A stretch of DNA of 64,000 bases from Xenopus tropicalis (taxonomy: Eukaryota > Chordata > Amphibia > Anura > Pipidae): assembly GCF_000004195.4 (NCBI RefSeq), contig NC_030678.2:32712201-32776200 (forward strand), given 5' to 3'. Below are positions 24,578-35,324 of the stretch, one piece after another. The notes beneath the pieces are model-generated. The model was not told where the DNA came from. It ran no database searches and saw only the letters and a program-made list of their open reading frames with translations. The stretch's first letter is position 1. Each line of letters begins with the position of its first letter. Position numbers and translations under genes: made by a program.

Positions 24578-26465
24578 TACCAATAAAACAGCAATGCAGA
24601 TATTTTGCATGCATATAACCTATATGACACATTTTGTGAACTGCGGCGCCTCAGGGGTCCTAGTAGTCAGAGGCAGACAATTTCAGTAGCTCAGTAGCGC
24701 TCTCTGCACTATAAGAGCCAAATTCCTATGTAAAAATCAGAATTTTAGGTTCTTTAAGTTACTAGGACTGCCTTTTTGCCACCCCTGGTAACTTTCTCAA
24801 CTTACCTTATGGCAGCAGCACCCCTGTTAGTGAATTGCCCCCCCCCCCATACTGTCCCGCCTGACAGTGTGCCCATCCAGCGCTGCAGCAAGAAGAATAG
24901 CTGTCTCTGCCATTCACAAGGCGTTCATCAAGAGGAAAATCCTTCACATTCTTGGCTTTGGCATTCTCCCATCAGGTACAGGACTCTTGGTTCTGGCCTG
25001 TACAGTTACTGTGAAACTGCTCCTCTCTATACAATCAGAGAGTTCTAATGGGAAGGCAGCACATATCTTTGAAAGAGTTCCCTCTGCTGGCAGACAGCAA
25101 GTACAGCAGTTTAGAGAAGTAAAGTTCTATAGAAAAACAGACTGATTAAAATCAACATTTTTATACTTCTAGGTAGATCTGATCTTTTCGTTGCCCCTTG
25201 TAAACTACCATATGTGGCAAGATCATCAGCGTGCCTTATGGCTGAAATGGCCATAAATAATCAATGCTACTAAAAGCACCTTGGGCAGAATCACTGATGT
25301 CAATATGTTTATTTGACAAAGACAAAGTGGAAACCCTTTTAATGAATACGGAAGATTTTTCTCTATATTCTGGGACATACTGATCCACTAGGGTAGTTGG
25401 AAAAATCCTCAGTCCTGCTTGACCCTGGCCCCCCAAACTTTTCTAGGTGCCCACCTACTACCTGGTATTGCAGGTTAAGAGGGAGTGTGTGCGCATGGAG
25501 TGAGGAAACTGTAAGTTGAGAGGAAGAATTAGTGATAACTGGGGTTGTGGGGGGTGCCGTTAGGTTGGGGGTGGTCAGTGGTGATGAGGCAGAGGGCCCT
25601 ACATGTAAGGTGGCCACAGGTACCCCAATGTATATTTTTGTGTATTAGGAACTGTGATATTATGAATTTACAATCTGAATCAGATTCAGGAATTGTAGGA
25701 GTGAGATATGTGGCAATGAAGGCTACAGTAAGGTTTACCCATAACAGTAATTAATTAGTGTCTGGGCGTTAGACCCCTACCTTTCCCTTGTAATCAATAT
25801 TTACGTATAAGCAATCATCTACACTCCCTAAACGAATCTAATTTTAATAGGCTGTGTAGCCTGAGATTGATTTTACATTTACATCATTTCTCAGTTTTAA
25901 TCCTGCCCCTGCCAGTTAGTGATAGTAATCTTGTATCCTGCATTCCTTGTTGCGACTGCGGATACGAATTTGATACGATTTTATTGAAAGCACTGATACT
26001 TAAACCCAGGGGACAGGATGAGATTGGGGCTGTCTATCCACCAACTGTCTTTGTTCAGCAGTGGGTGGGGGCATCCTTACCTCCTTGGTGAAACCACACT
26101 CCGACTGGGGCAGATTTGTTGTACTGACAAAAATGTAAGAATTGTTTCATTTGTGGTATCCATGTATACTTACTACAGTCTATTTGAGACACATGGGCAG
26201 ATGTCTGAATGGTGCTGCATGCAAAAGGAATTAGTTAGTAAAGCAAAGCAAGCATTTTACCATTTAATAAAAGCTGCTGTTTCGCTGTAGCATACAGTAA
26301 AAATGTACAAGTACCCAATATTAAAAAAGAACAAAACCCTAGGCCCCAACAGAGGCCTGCCTTCCAAACTGCACCAGTGGGGAGCCTCAATATTATCCCA
26401 TTAACCAAACCTAGGAGAGCTGGGGAGGGAGTATTCTATAGAGGAAGCAGACCCTGTGGTCTGAT
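24578..26465. other. No gene recognised
   Basis: A C12 tract lies at about 24839. Two overlapping plus-strand frames (24776-25048 and 24867-25145, the latter with a hydrophobic stretch) resemble no protein I know. GGGTGTGGG-rich DNA lies near 25540. Confidence 0.4.
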
Positions 26466-26778
26466 AAAGGTGGCCATACATGTACCAGTTATGCAATCCA
26501 GTGGTCGCAGGAAAGATTGTTTGTTCCCTCTATTAACATTCAGTGCTGAATCATCAGATATGGAGGTAGAAATAATAGGGATTCTACCTCCACCTGATGA
26601 TTCAGCCATAAACGCAGATTTTGCTTGGGCGCCTTCAACGGTGCCCTATCTAAATCTTTTGACCTGCCCAATCAATGAGACGACCAATGTCCAAGGCATT
26701 GATCCACCATACACAAACCAAATATCGTACGAAACAAGGTTTTGTACGATACCAATGGTGTGTATATGGCCAGCTTTA
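26466..26778. mobile_element. Foldback MITE, GGCCATACA/AGCTGGCC family
   Basis: Ends AAAGGTGGCCATACATG and TATATGGCCAGCTTTA. The interior shares GGAGGTAGAAAT...ATTTCTACCTCC-type palindromes and GGGCGCCTTC with the copies at 53061-53361 and 53692-54007. Confidence 0.75.
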
Positions 26779-27930
26779 CTCTAAAGTAATTTTGTCCAAC
26801 TTATTATATGTAGTGGGACAATTATTTATATACAGCATGTTGGAGGGCACAACTGAATTAAAATGATGATGTCATATAGTAAAGGCTAAAGAACCTCTGA
26901 ACAGACTGGGGCCATAAATATGGTTTGGAAGGCCACATCCGAGCTCATAGGCCTCCAGTCGGACAGCCCTGCTCTAATGTTATGCCATTTGATAGCACCC
27001 ACTAACCCTATGGGTCTACTCTGCCTAGGTCTGGCAAACTGGGAAATATTGGAGATCATCATCCTTTACATATGCAAATTAGGATTAGGATTTGGTTCAC
27101 GAAGGAAATGGATTTGTTCATACCTAATAAAAAGGGCAATTTGATGGCTGTGGCTCACCCTGAAAAGAGCGATGCAATAAAAACTGTGTAAAATAGGGCA
27201 AAAAGTGAAAAACTGCAACATACCAGTTGCTATTTACCAGACTGTAGGCCTATCAGATTTAAGTATTTGAAGCTTATGTTTAACAGGAATAGAGATCAAG
27301 GAATCCTTTCTTGATATAAATGATAAAATGAGCATGCAATTGCATATTTCCACCTTAGGCTAGATACACGTGAGTAGCCACAAGCATTCTGAGCACTATT
27401 TAGCCGCCAGTATGTCCTATAACCACTACAGGCTGAGCTTTCCCTGGCTGTGAAGGGGTTAATGGAAAGCCTCAAGTAAACAGTATTATGCACACAGACA
27501 CAACCCTTCAAGAGCAACAAATGTTGGAGATTTCCTTTTCACGCTGCGTTTCCTTCTGACACTGTCACCCTCACACAATGAGCTATAAATAAGAGCCCAG
27601 AATTCATTAGGAAAATGTTCTCTTTAGGGTTAACTCATTCTATTGAAAGGCAGAACAAAACAGCTATGGAGCGCAGATATTCTTATTTATTTCCACCCAG
27701 CCAGTAACATGAGAAGCATGTGGCTAATGCCCCCTCTATCTGCCCACTGATATTTCCTATTAGATTTTGAATAGGGTTTTAAATGGGTAGTTCAGGAAAA
27801 GTTGATGTACTGTGCTAGCCAGTCAAAATGTTGCAAGGTAACCCCTTTGAAATAAAAAATGACAAAAGTGGTATAAAGGTGATACCTTTATTGGCTAACT
27901 AAGATAACCATAGCAAGCTTTCAGAACATT
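26779..27930. other. No gene recognised
   Basis: Near 27865-27925 a stretch with GATACCTTTATTGGCTAACT and AGCAAGCTTTCAGAACA looks like a dispersed vertebrate repeat I cannot name. Rest unassigned. Confidence 0.4.
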
Positions 27931-28143
27931 TTAGGCTAATGCCTAAAGCCAATATCTGCCAAAAAACGCGAGACTTCATATTTTCGGCAGATATCGGCTA
28001 CATGTGCCTGCACCCAAGCATATTTCATTCATTCGGGTGCAGGCACAGGTAGGTGCATTTTTGAGCGTATAGAGTGAATTCTCTCCAAGCGTTTTCCAGC
28101 TTGCTGAAATATGCTCCATGCACTACGTGTGGCATTAGCCTAA
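27931..28143. mobile_element. Foldback MITE with TTAGGCTAATGCC ends
   Basis: Starts TTAGGCTAATGCC and ends GGCATTAGCCTAA, inverted. The interior contains a short hairpin (CCTGCACCCAAGCATA / CGGGTGCAGG). It abuts the next foldback element, sharing the CCTAA junction. Confidence 0.7.
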
Positions 28144-28396
28144 AGGTGGCCATACACGGCCCGATTCTAGCTGCCGATATCGGTCACTTGGACCAATTTG
28201 GCGGCTTATCGGTCCATGTGGGGACAATAACGACAGGCCTGCCCAACTGACACCTGCCTGATCGATATCTGGCCGATTCCAGGCCAGATGTCGTGCAGGT
28301 CCGGCGTTGCTGCCCGTACACGGGCCGATAAGCTGCCGAATCGATCTAAGGGACCGATATCGGCAGCTACAATCGGCCCGTGTACGGCCACCTTTA
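28141..28396. mobile_element. Foldback MITE, GGTGGCCATACACG family, palindromic 256 bp
   Basis: Ends TAAAGGTGGCCATACACGG and CCGTGTACGGCCACCTTTA. Internal palindromes include AGCTGCCGATATCGG and CCGATATCGGCAGCT. Related copies: 30005-30311, 37440-37743, 40127-40486, 56017-56405 and 60436-60670. Confidence 0.85.
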
Positions 28397-28476
28397 GACT
28401 GAAGTGCAGAACTGATGTTATGTGATTAGCATAGAAATAGTACTTTAACTGGTGGGGAATTATGGTTTGCTTTATT
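28381..28476 (+). repeat. Left arm of an inverted duplication (partner 29921-30022)
   Basis: The end of the MITE plus about 80 bp of flank (AGACTGAAGTGCAGAACTGA, GGGGAATTATGGTTTGCTTT) recurs in reverse complement at 29921-30022, joined to the end of another MITE of the same family. Confidence 0.85.
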
Positions 28477-28519
28477 TACCGATTGTGCCTATTACCGTCA
28501 TTCTAATTCGATTGTTTGT

Positions 28520-28640
28520 CCCCAGTGCCAAACAACCGAATTAGCCTGAATTCGCCCACTATCGCCACCCGTAGGTGGGGATATTGGGAGAAGATACGTT
28601 TGTTTGGCGACCTCGCCAAGCGAGCGGATCTTAATGTGTA
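28520..28640. repeat. Fragment of the GGTGGCCATACACG family interior
   Basis: It contains the hairpins GTTTGTCCCCAGTGCCAAAC and GGCGACCTCGCCAAGCGAGC, the inner palindromes seen in the family members at 40127 and 56017. Confidence 0.65.
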
Positions 28641-29106
28641 TGTGTTCCTTTTTCAAGCTGATTACAATGAAGCTGTGGTGCTCTCATGTATATATACAAC
28701 ATTCAGCTCATAGATCAAACAACCAGAAAAAAGGAATATCCATCTGTGTGGAAGGTGTTAACAAAGTCACATACAAGGGGGCCTGCGAGGGACAAACAGA
28801 TAAGGTACAGGATAATGTGGATCAAAGTGGCTTGATATAAATTAGGGTAAGTTACTGAAGTGTAAAGTAAAAGGAATTCCATGTGATTAATTGGTCCAGA
28901 TGTTTGTATTTCTGGCTGGGTGCAGGCAGTTCTTATGCAAAGTTGCTAGGAATTGGACATATAACATAGTAAAAGTTAACTTAAAGGTGAACCATTACTT
29001 TAAGAGGTGGCATGCAGTCCATGTAGCCTACTCGTTTAACTATGTATTGTATTTGTGCATAAAGGTTGAAGGGTGCTGGGCCAGAACCACCTGGTCAACT
29101 TGCATG

Positions 29107-29520
29107 TGAGATTGCAAAGACAGAATTCTCTGACTTACAGTTATAAGCGAACCTGTCCTGTTTTGCCTTCGCTTTTGTGGAACTACTGGAAATTTAGCAA
29201 AACACAGAGACAATGGTTGTTCTCTCTGGTCAGTCAGTGGGTGTTTTTTCTGCAGGAACGGATTTCACGCAAATACATTGGAATCAATGACCCTTTTTTT
29301 CATAGAGACTGTTTTTTGTGCAAAATACATTGGAGTCAAAGGGCACCGTGTTTCTTTTGTGGCTGAATTTTTGTTGTATTTTCAGGGGGGGGGGGATTGC
29401 AGATTGCAAAAGGCAGAATTCTCTGACATAGTTATAAGTGAATCTGTCCTATTTTGCCTTCGCTTTTGTGGAACTGATGGAAATTTAACAAAATACAGGG
29501 TCGATGGTCAGTGGGTGTTT
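29107..29520 (+). repeat. Direct duplication, about 125-bp units, spacing about 291 bp
   Basis: AGATTGCAAAGACAGAATTC... at 29109 and AGATTGCAAAAGGCAGAATTC at 29400 start two copies sharing TTTTGCCTTCGCTTTTGTGG. Between them GCAAATACATTGGAATCAA and AAAATACATTGGAGTCAA also repeat. Confidence 0.85.
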
Positions 29521-29920
29521 CGACGCAAATCCACTCATCACTGCTTACTTAACATGTATTAGAGCCCTGCAACAGATCAGGTACCGCTGGGTTACCTGCA
29601 AAAAGGTAGGAAGGCTGTGGGCAGGATTTTTGGGTATAGGTGAATGAGACAACATTTACTGTTGGGTTGCGGGTCTGATCGAGTAGTGAGTCCAAGCAGA
29701 TAAATTGCATGTTGTGGGAAGGAGTGTAGTTTCAGGGGCCAAGTCCCCCAGGTAAATTTTGATTTAGCGTGCATTATAGGTTCCACTGACCACCCTGCTA
29801 CCCCCCGCTGATGTAGGGTCGATATCCTCAGTGACTGTGTGTCCAGCTCTTGATATGTAGATTGGATGTAATATCTCAGGCTGACTCATGATTTATGTGC
29901 AGCTTCACTGGAACAGTGTT

Positions 29921-30022
29921 AATAAAGCAAACCATAATTCCCCACCAAGGTTAAGGTATTATTTCTGTGCTAATCATAAACATAACATCAGTTCTGCGCT
30001 TCAGTCTAAAGGTGGCCATACA
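29921..30022 (-). repeat. Right arm of the inverted duplication (partner 28381-28476)
   Basis: Begins AATAAAGCAAACCATAATTC and runs into the end of the MITE at 30005. Arm identity is high but not complete. Confidence 0.85.
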
Positions 30023-30311
30023 CGGGCCGATTGTAGCTGCCGATATCAGTCCCTTAGACCATTTCGGCAGCTTATCGGCCCATTTATGGGCAGCAACGAC
30101 AGGCATGCCTGACCGATATTTGGACTGAAATTGGCCAGATATCGATCAGGCAGGTTAAAAGATTTAGTCGGATCGGGGACGGCATTTGCTTGTTGATGTG
30201 GTCCCCGAACTGCCCTGGGGCCAAACAATCAAATTAGCCTGAATTTGCCCAATATCGCTCACCCGTAGGTGGGGATATCGGGAGAAGATCCGCTCGCTTA
30301 GCGACCTCGCC
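30005..30311. mobile_element. GGTGGCCATACACG-family foldback MITE, right end lost
   Basis: Starts TAAAGGTGGCCATACACGGG, contains the chain of inner palindromes and stops at GCGACCTCGCCAG, before the expected right terminus, where a different MITE begins. Confidence 0.75.
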
Positions 30312-30312
30312 A

Positions 30313-30490
30313 GTAAATGATCAGCATTGTCTATTTTAGTAGCCATACTAAGTAGCTGCTACTAGTAGCTCTGTGTGTCTTCACCCCTAGGGTGCTGACA
30401 CACAAAGCTACTAGTAGCAGTTACTTGACACAGCTACATGAACAGAAAATGCTGATCATTTACAGATAAGGTGAACAACCCCTTTAATAA
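30313..30490. repeat. Head-to-head fragments of the AGCTACTAGTAGC MITE family
   Basis: GTAAATGATCAGCATT...GTGTGTCTTCACCCCTAG is followed directly by an inverted relative ending GCTGATCATTTAC, giving a 150-bp palindrome. Then GGTGAACAACCCCTTTAA marks the end of a T2-type MITE. Confidence 0.65.
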
Positions 30491-31140
30491 TGATGTTGAA
30501 TGCACTTGAAAAAAAAAATTAAACAAAAAATGTTTTTTTTCACTGCAGCCTTCGATTGGATTTGATCAGAAACATGGCGTTATTTTGGCAGAGTTAAAAT
30601 AACGAATTCTGACATTGAATTGGCAATATTAGATCATAACTGATATTTATCAAACTGATATTGATCTGTTTCTAAAGCTTCCTGACCAAGCCAAATCACT
30701 GGGAATCCTACAGGAAACCTTAGATAAATCAGCTTGCAGTCAGGATTTCCCTGCTTAGCAGCTCAAGTGGGTCATAAGACACATCCACGTACCATCTGTA
30801 TAGATTTACACTTGCGCTTCCTTTGTTTCATCACCTTGATATGTGTAAAGTCACCTACGTCTCTGTCACAGCCTCTTGGCTTCCATGCTGAGATATCTGT
30901 TAACACTTTGTTAGCTATAACCAGTGATTCCAGTTGCTTTATACCCGTCAGGAACAGAACAGTGAATGCTGTGAGCACCAGTGTATTGGTGAGTCAGTGG
31001 GGGCCTTGACCAACAGGCAGGTTTAATATATGTATTCAAAGCAGCTTATTACATGAAATGTAGTTATTATACAGCTCTTAGTCCAGGGCAGTTACTTATA
31101 GGGCAGCCCTGGCCCAGACCAGCAATCTGGTAAGGTGCAA

Positions 31141-31606
31141 TAGACAGTCACTATTGGGGCAAAGACACCCAGAGCTACTTAGCAGAAGCTACTTGTCATG
31201 GCTACAAAATGTCAGAAAATGCCCTGCCATAGATAATACTGAGAATTGTTGTAAGGGTGAAGACACAAGCTGCGATTAGTTGCCGCAACTTTTAAAAAAT
31301 CTGGTTGTGGCAACTAATCGCGGCAACTTTCTTGCTATAGGTTAGTGCATAAGTTTCTTTGCGCAAATTAGTCGCCACCCAAAGGGTGAAGACTTATGGC
31401 GCTACTAGTAGCAGCTACAAAAATAGACAATGCGGAAGTTTCCTCTCAAGGCAACTTCTGCGATTTTGGGAAATCGCAGCGCCGCAAATGCCATCCCACC
31501 GGCAATTTACACTCAAGCCGGTGGGATAGCATATCGGGGAGAGAAGATCGCCGTGACAAGGGAGATTTGTTGCGGGTGACTAATCTCCCCGTCTGCCACG
31601 GCCCTT
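31141..31606. repeat. Cluster of AGCTACTAGTAGC and GGGGAGATTAGTCGC MITE fragments
   Basis: Three pieces abut: 31141-31256 (CCAGAGCTACTTAGC...), 31257-31380 (GGGTGAAGACACAAGCTGCG with a TTAGTTGCCGCAACTTT foldback) and 31384-31606. The last opens like one family and ends like another (CTAATCTCCCCGTCTGCCAC), a chimera or nested insertion. Confidence 0.6.
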
Positions 31607-31770
31607 AATTGGGCTGGTGGGGGGCTGTTTGGGTCTCTACGTACTTGTAATGTCAGGGCCTATTTTGAACCCCAGTTGAGACCTGGGGCTGCCCTTACAG
31701 GGCACCTATCACCCTGAAATTGCTTCCCTCACCAGAGGTGCTCCAGTTGGGGGGAAACAATATACTTTTT

Positions 31771-31795
31771 TTTCTAAAAAAAAAAAAAAAAAAAA
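31771..31795 (+). repeat. Poly(A) tract
   Basis: An A run of about 20 bases after TTTTTTTTCTAAAA. It could mark an old retroposed insertion, but no target duplication was identified. Confidence 0.6.
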
Positions 31796-32544
31796 GCCCT
31801 CTACAGCGCTAGGCTGCCTCCACTGTGTGGGAGATCCTGGGTTGGGCAGCCATGTTACTATATAACTGAACCGTTTAAAAGCTTAGGAATATAAGGTTTA
31901 AGATGACAACCCACAGTTAAAATATATCCAAATTAAGTAACCATAACCTACCATATACATATAACTCAAATGTATAGGTTAATAACCTATATTACGTCAT
32001 TGTTATTTTAAGTTCTTTCAAGTTCTGTGGTTAAGGTTTTTCAGTTGTGTGGAGGCTTGCATTACCTGTGTCGGCCACTAGAGGTTCTCATGTCCCACGC
32101 TGGAAGCACTTGTCCTAATAAGATAATAATAATATGCAGCCTTTTAATGATTTTTAATGTAATCATATGGTTTGGAACAGTTACCTAAGCCTGGCCTCCT
32201 GTTTTCCTGCTGATCTGACTACTTTGAGGCTCAAAAAATATAAGGGCTAAACTCCACTGAAGATTTCTTATAGGATGGTGTCTAAGAGACAAAGCACATC
32301 CTACGATTGGGATGTAGTTGCATGGGCTAAATATAAAATCTGATGTGTAAACTACATGAAAGATCAGCCATCCGACACAACACGCCTGTAGGAAAGGTAC
32401 GCAGCATGCTGCATCTTCACCTGACGAGATAAAATACCATGGTGTCTGACAGCCTTTTTTTTTCTCATTGAAATAAATTGACTGTAGGACGTAGATGCAG
32501 GAGCAAAACACACCATCAGACTTTATCTCATCCAACTTTACATT

Positions 32545-33786
32545 ACAGCCTATGGAGATTTTAAAGGAGCTCCCTCCATAGGTTTTCTATTGGATTAAGG
32601 TCCGGAGACTGACTAGGCCACTCCATGACCTTAATGTGCTTCTTCTTGAGCCACTCCTTTGTTGCCTTTGCTGTATGTTTTGGGTCATTGTCGTGCTGGA
32701 ACACCCATCCACGACCCATTTTCAGTTTCCTGGCAGAGGGAAGGAGGTTGTCGTTCAGGATTTCACGATACATGGCTCCGTCCATTTTCCCGTTAATGCG
32801 AATAAGTTGTCCTGTGCCCTTAGCAGAAAAACACCCCCAAAGCAAAATGTTTCCACCCCCATGCTTGACGGTGGGGACGGTGTTTTGGGGGTCATAGGCA
32901 GCATTTTCCTTCCTACAAACACAGCGAGTTGAGTTAATGCCAAAGAGCTCTATTTTGGTCTCATCAGACCACAGCACCTTCTCCCAGTCACTCACAGAAT
33001 CATTCAGGTGTTCATTGGCAAACTTCAGACGGGCCTGCACATGTGCCTTCTTGAGCAGGGGGACCTTGCGAGCCCTGCAGGATTTTAATCCATTGCGGTG
33101 TAATGTGTTTCCAATGGTTTTCTTGGTGACTGTGGTCCCTGCTAATTTGAGGTCATTAACTAACTCCTCCCGTGTAGTTCTAGGATGCTTTTTCACCTTT
33201 CTCAGAATCATTGACACCCCACGAGGTGAGATCTTGCGTGGAGCCCCAGAGCGAGGTCGATTGATGGTCATTTTGTGCTCCTTCCATTTTCGAACAATCG
33301 CACCAACAGTTGTCACCTTCTCTCCCAGCTTCTTGCTAATGGTTTTGTAGCCCATTCCAGCCTTGTGCAGGTCTACAATTTTGTCTCTGACATCCTTGGA
33401 CAGCTCTTTGGTCTTTCCCATGTTGGAGAGTTTGGAGTCTGCTTGATTGATTGATTCTGTGGACAGGTGTCTTTTATACAGGTGACTAGTTAAGACAGGT
33501 GTCCTTAATGAGGTTGACTAATTGAGTAGAAGTGTCTAACCACTCTGTGGGAGCCAGAACTCTTAATGGTTGGTAGGGGTTCAAAAACTTATTTCACTCA
33601 ATGAAATGCAAATCAGTTGCTATCTTTTATTTAAAGTTATTTTTTCGATTTTCCTTTTGATGTGCTATCTGCCACTGTTAAAATAAACCTACCATTGAAA
33701 TGATACTGTTCTGAGACTTTTCATTTCTTTGTCATTGGACAAACTTACAAAATCAGTGAGGGGTCAAATAATTATTTCCTCCACTG
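32545..33786 (-). mobile_element. Tc1-like element, truncated at its left (3') side
   Basis: The right end reads ...GGAAATAATTATTTG... in reverse complement and finishes at CACTG (33786), followed by TA at 33787, as expected for a Tc1 terminus. No matching terminus is found on the left, where homology stops just after the DDE glutamate codon. Flanking pieces (32133-32240 and 33830-34037) match parts of one uninterrupted MITE at about 41290-41760, so the element sits inside another transposon. Confidence 0.8.
32561..33421 (-). pseudogene. Tc1/mariner transposase, C-terminally truncated, 286 codons
   Basis: The open frame starts [19 protein letters not shown] and is uninterrupted. Residues 1 to about 115 form the paired-like helix-turn-helix DNA-binding region with a basic RPRSGAPRK linker at 55-63. 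The catalytic triad is visible: D153 in [12 protein letters not shown]244 in QHDNDPKH and E279 in NPIENLW. The spacing is 90 and 34 residues, the Tc1 D90,D34E pattern. The GGG...WGCFSA motif lies at 188-200. Family members run to about 340 residues; this one stops just after LWRELL, so about 50 C-terminal residues and the distal inverted repeat are missing. The enzyme would cut and paste its element at TA sites. Loss of the end makes mobility unlikely, yet the frame has kept no other lesion, suggesting a fairly young insertion. Confidence 0.92.
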
Positions 33787-34539
33787 TATGTCAATAATGA
33801 AAGGAACACTGCATTGATGGTTATGTAAATACTTAAAATTTGTAACATCAGTGTTTTAGTCCCTCCTCCCATGCCAGGATTTCAAATGATGCAGAAAGAG
33901 AACTGTTTTGCAGCTGGATTTCAGCATATAAAATGGTAATTATTCATACTCTTTGAGTATACTGGGTATATTAGGGGTTTGTGCATTGTGTGGGGCTCTG
34001 TAACAAATTTGCTTCAGAATCCAGAGTTCCCCTTTAAGATTAATTCCATATTCCTGTTCAGAAAGAATTGAGCTCATGTGGCAAATTAAAAAGCATCTTA
34101 GCCAAAATTAAAGGACACTTTACTGGATCATGGGAGAGGCTTGCAAAACCAACGGAAGGAAACTGAAAGTGATACATTGTAATTAAATCTAGATCATTAG
34201 CAAAGTTTTTGAGATGATGTCATAGTGTGGTACAAATATTGTGGGAATGTGGGAAGCTAAATTATTCCAAGAAAGGGATATTGGAAATGAATTTTAATGA
34301 CATGTTATTGCACATAAATAGCTGAAGTTGTAGGAATTAAAGCTGATTTTTTCCAAATAAGCAGCCATTCTTATCTGCTATCAATTTCTCTTATAAAGCG
34401 CAAAGGCACAGTCCACCCCCGATTTCCTAATTTAAAACAACTTTCTAATACACATTCAACATTTTAAAGTTACTTGTTAATATAATGGCAATTAAAAGTA
34501 ATATTTTCCTATTCATTTCTGCATAGCTTGTTCTGGCTC

Positions 34540-35035
34540 TTAAAGGGGTTGTTCACCTTTAAACCTTAACACGGGTATAGGATCCGTTATCCGGAAACCC
34601 GTTATCCAGAAAGCTCCGAATTACAGAAAGGCCATCTGCCATAGACTCCATTGTAAGCAAATAATTCTAATTTTTTTAAATGATTTCCTTTTTCTCTCTA
34701 ATAATAAAACAGTACTTTGTACTTGATCCCAACTAAGATATAATTAATCCATATTGGGGGCAAAACAAGCCTATTGGGTTTAATTAATGTTAAAATTATT
34801 TTTTAGTAGACTTAAGCCACAGAGATCCAAATTATGGAAAGATCCCTTATCCAGAAAGCCCCAGGTCCCGAGCATTCTGGATAATAGGTCCCATACCTGT
34901 ATGATGTAGAGAGTGATATTCTGAAACAATTTGCAACTAGTCTTCATTTTTTATTGTGTGTGGTTTTTCATTATTTTGCTTTTTGTTCAGCAGCTCTCCA
35001 GTTTGGAATTTTAGCAGCTATCTGGTTAACACTGA
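34540..35035. mobile_element. T2-type MITE (TTAAAGGGGTTGTTCACC) with nested MITE, right end lost
   Basis: Starts TTAAAGGGGTTGTTCACCTT; after 30 bp it is interrupted by the element at 34572-34899, then resumes TGATGTAGAGAGTGATATTC through CAGCAGCTCTCCAGTTTG. The expected right terminus is absent. Confidence 0.75.
34572..34899 (+). mobile_element. CAGGTATGGGATCC-family MITE nested in a T2-type MITE
   Basis: Starts CGGGTATAGGATCCGTTATC and ends AGGTCCCATACCTG, followed by TA. Interior as in the other family copies. Confidence 0.85.
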
Positions 35036-35324
35036 AACCAGACCTGTGAAGAAGCATGCAAGGTATTATGGGAATTAGAGCCTCAATGGTGGAGAGATGG
35101 CTTCTGCTGCATTGCTCCAATTCATCTCATGCTATGCAGCTGACAGTCATGCCTTTCTATCAAAGTTGGTTGGCTTATTTATCAATATCCAAAATCACAA
35201 GACTACAACATTGATATGTAAATACCATAGTTCTGATATTCAGGAACAAGGCAAGTGAATAAGGTCAATCCTTGCAGTGCAGAATGATACTAAGTAAATA
35301 TAAATATAATGGTAGCACAATATA

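Larger units (their letters stand above)
32130..34037. mobile_element. TTAA-type MITE interrupted by the truncated Tc1-like element
   Basis: The left part (32133-32240, with GGTTTGGAACAGTTACCTAA) and right part (33830-33945, with GTAACATCAGTGTTTTAGTC) each align with the copy at 41290-41760. The right end is GTTCCCCTTTAA, with TTAA at 34034-34037. About 230 bp of unrelated sequence (32240-32470) also lies within the left half. Confidence 0.65.

Noticed and set aside
24776..25145. Two overlapping plus-strand open frames with a hydrophobic stretch
   Set aside because: No recognised motif, a C-run at the start, no clear splice sites and no similarity to a known family that I can name.
32636..33350. 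Plus-strand open frames of 90-137 codons
   Set aside because: They lie antisense to the Tc1-like transposase and are shadows of its codon structure.
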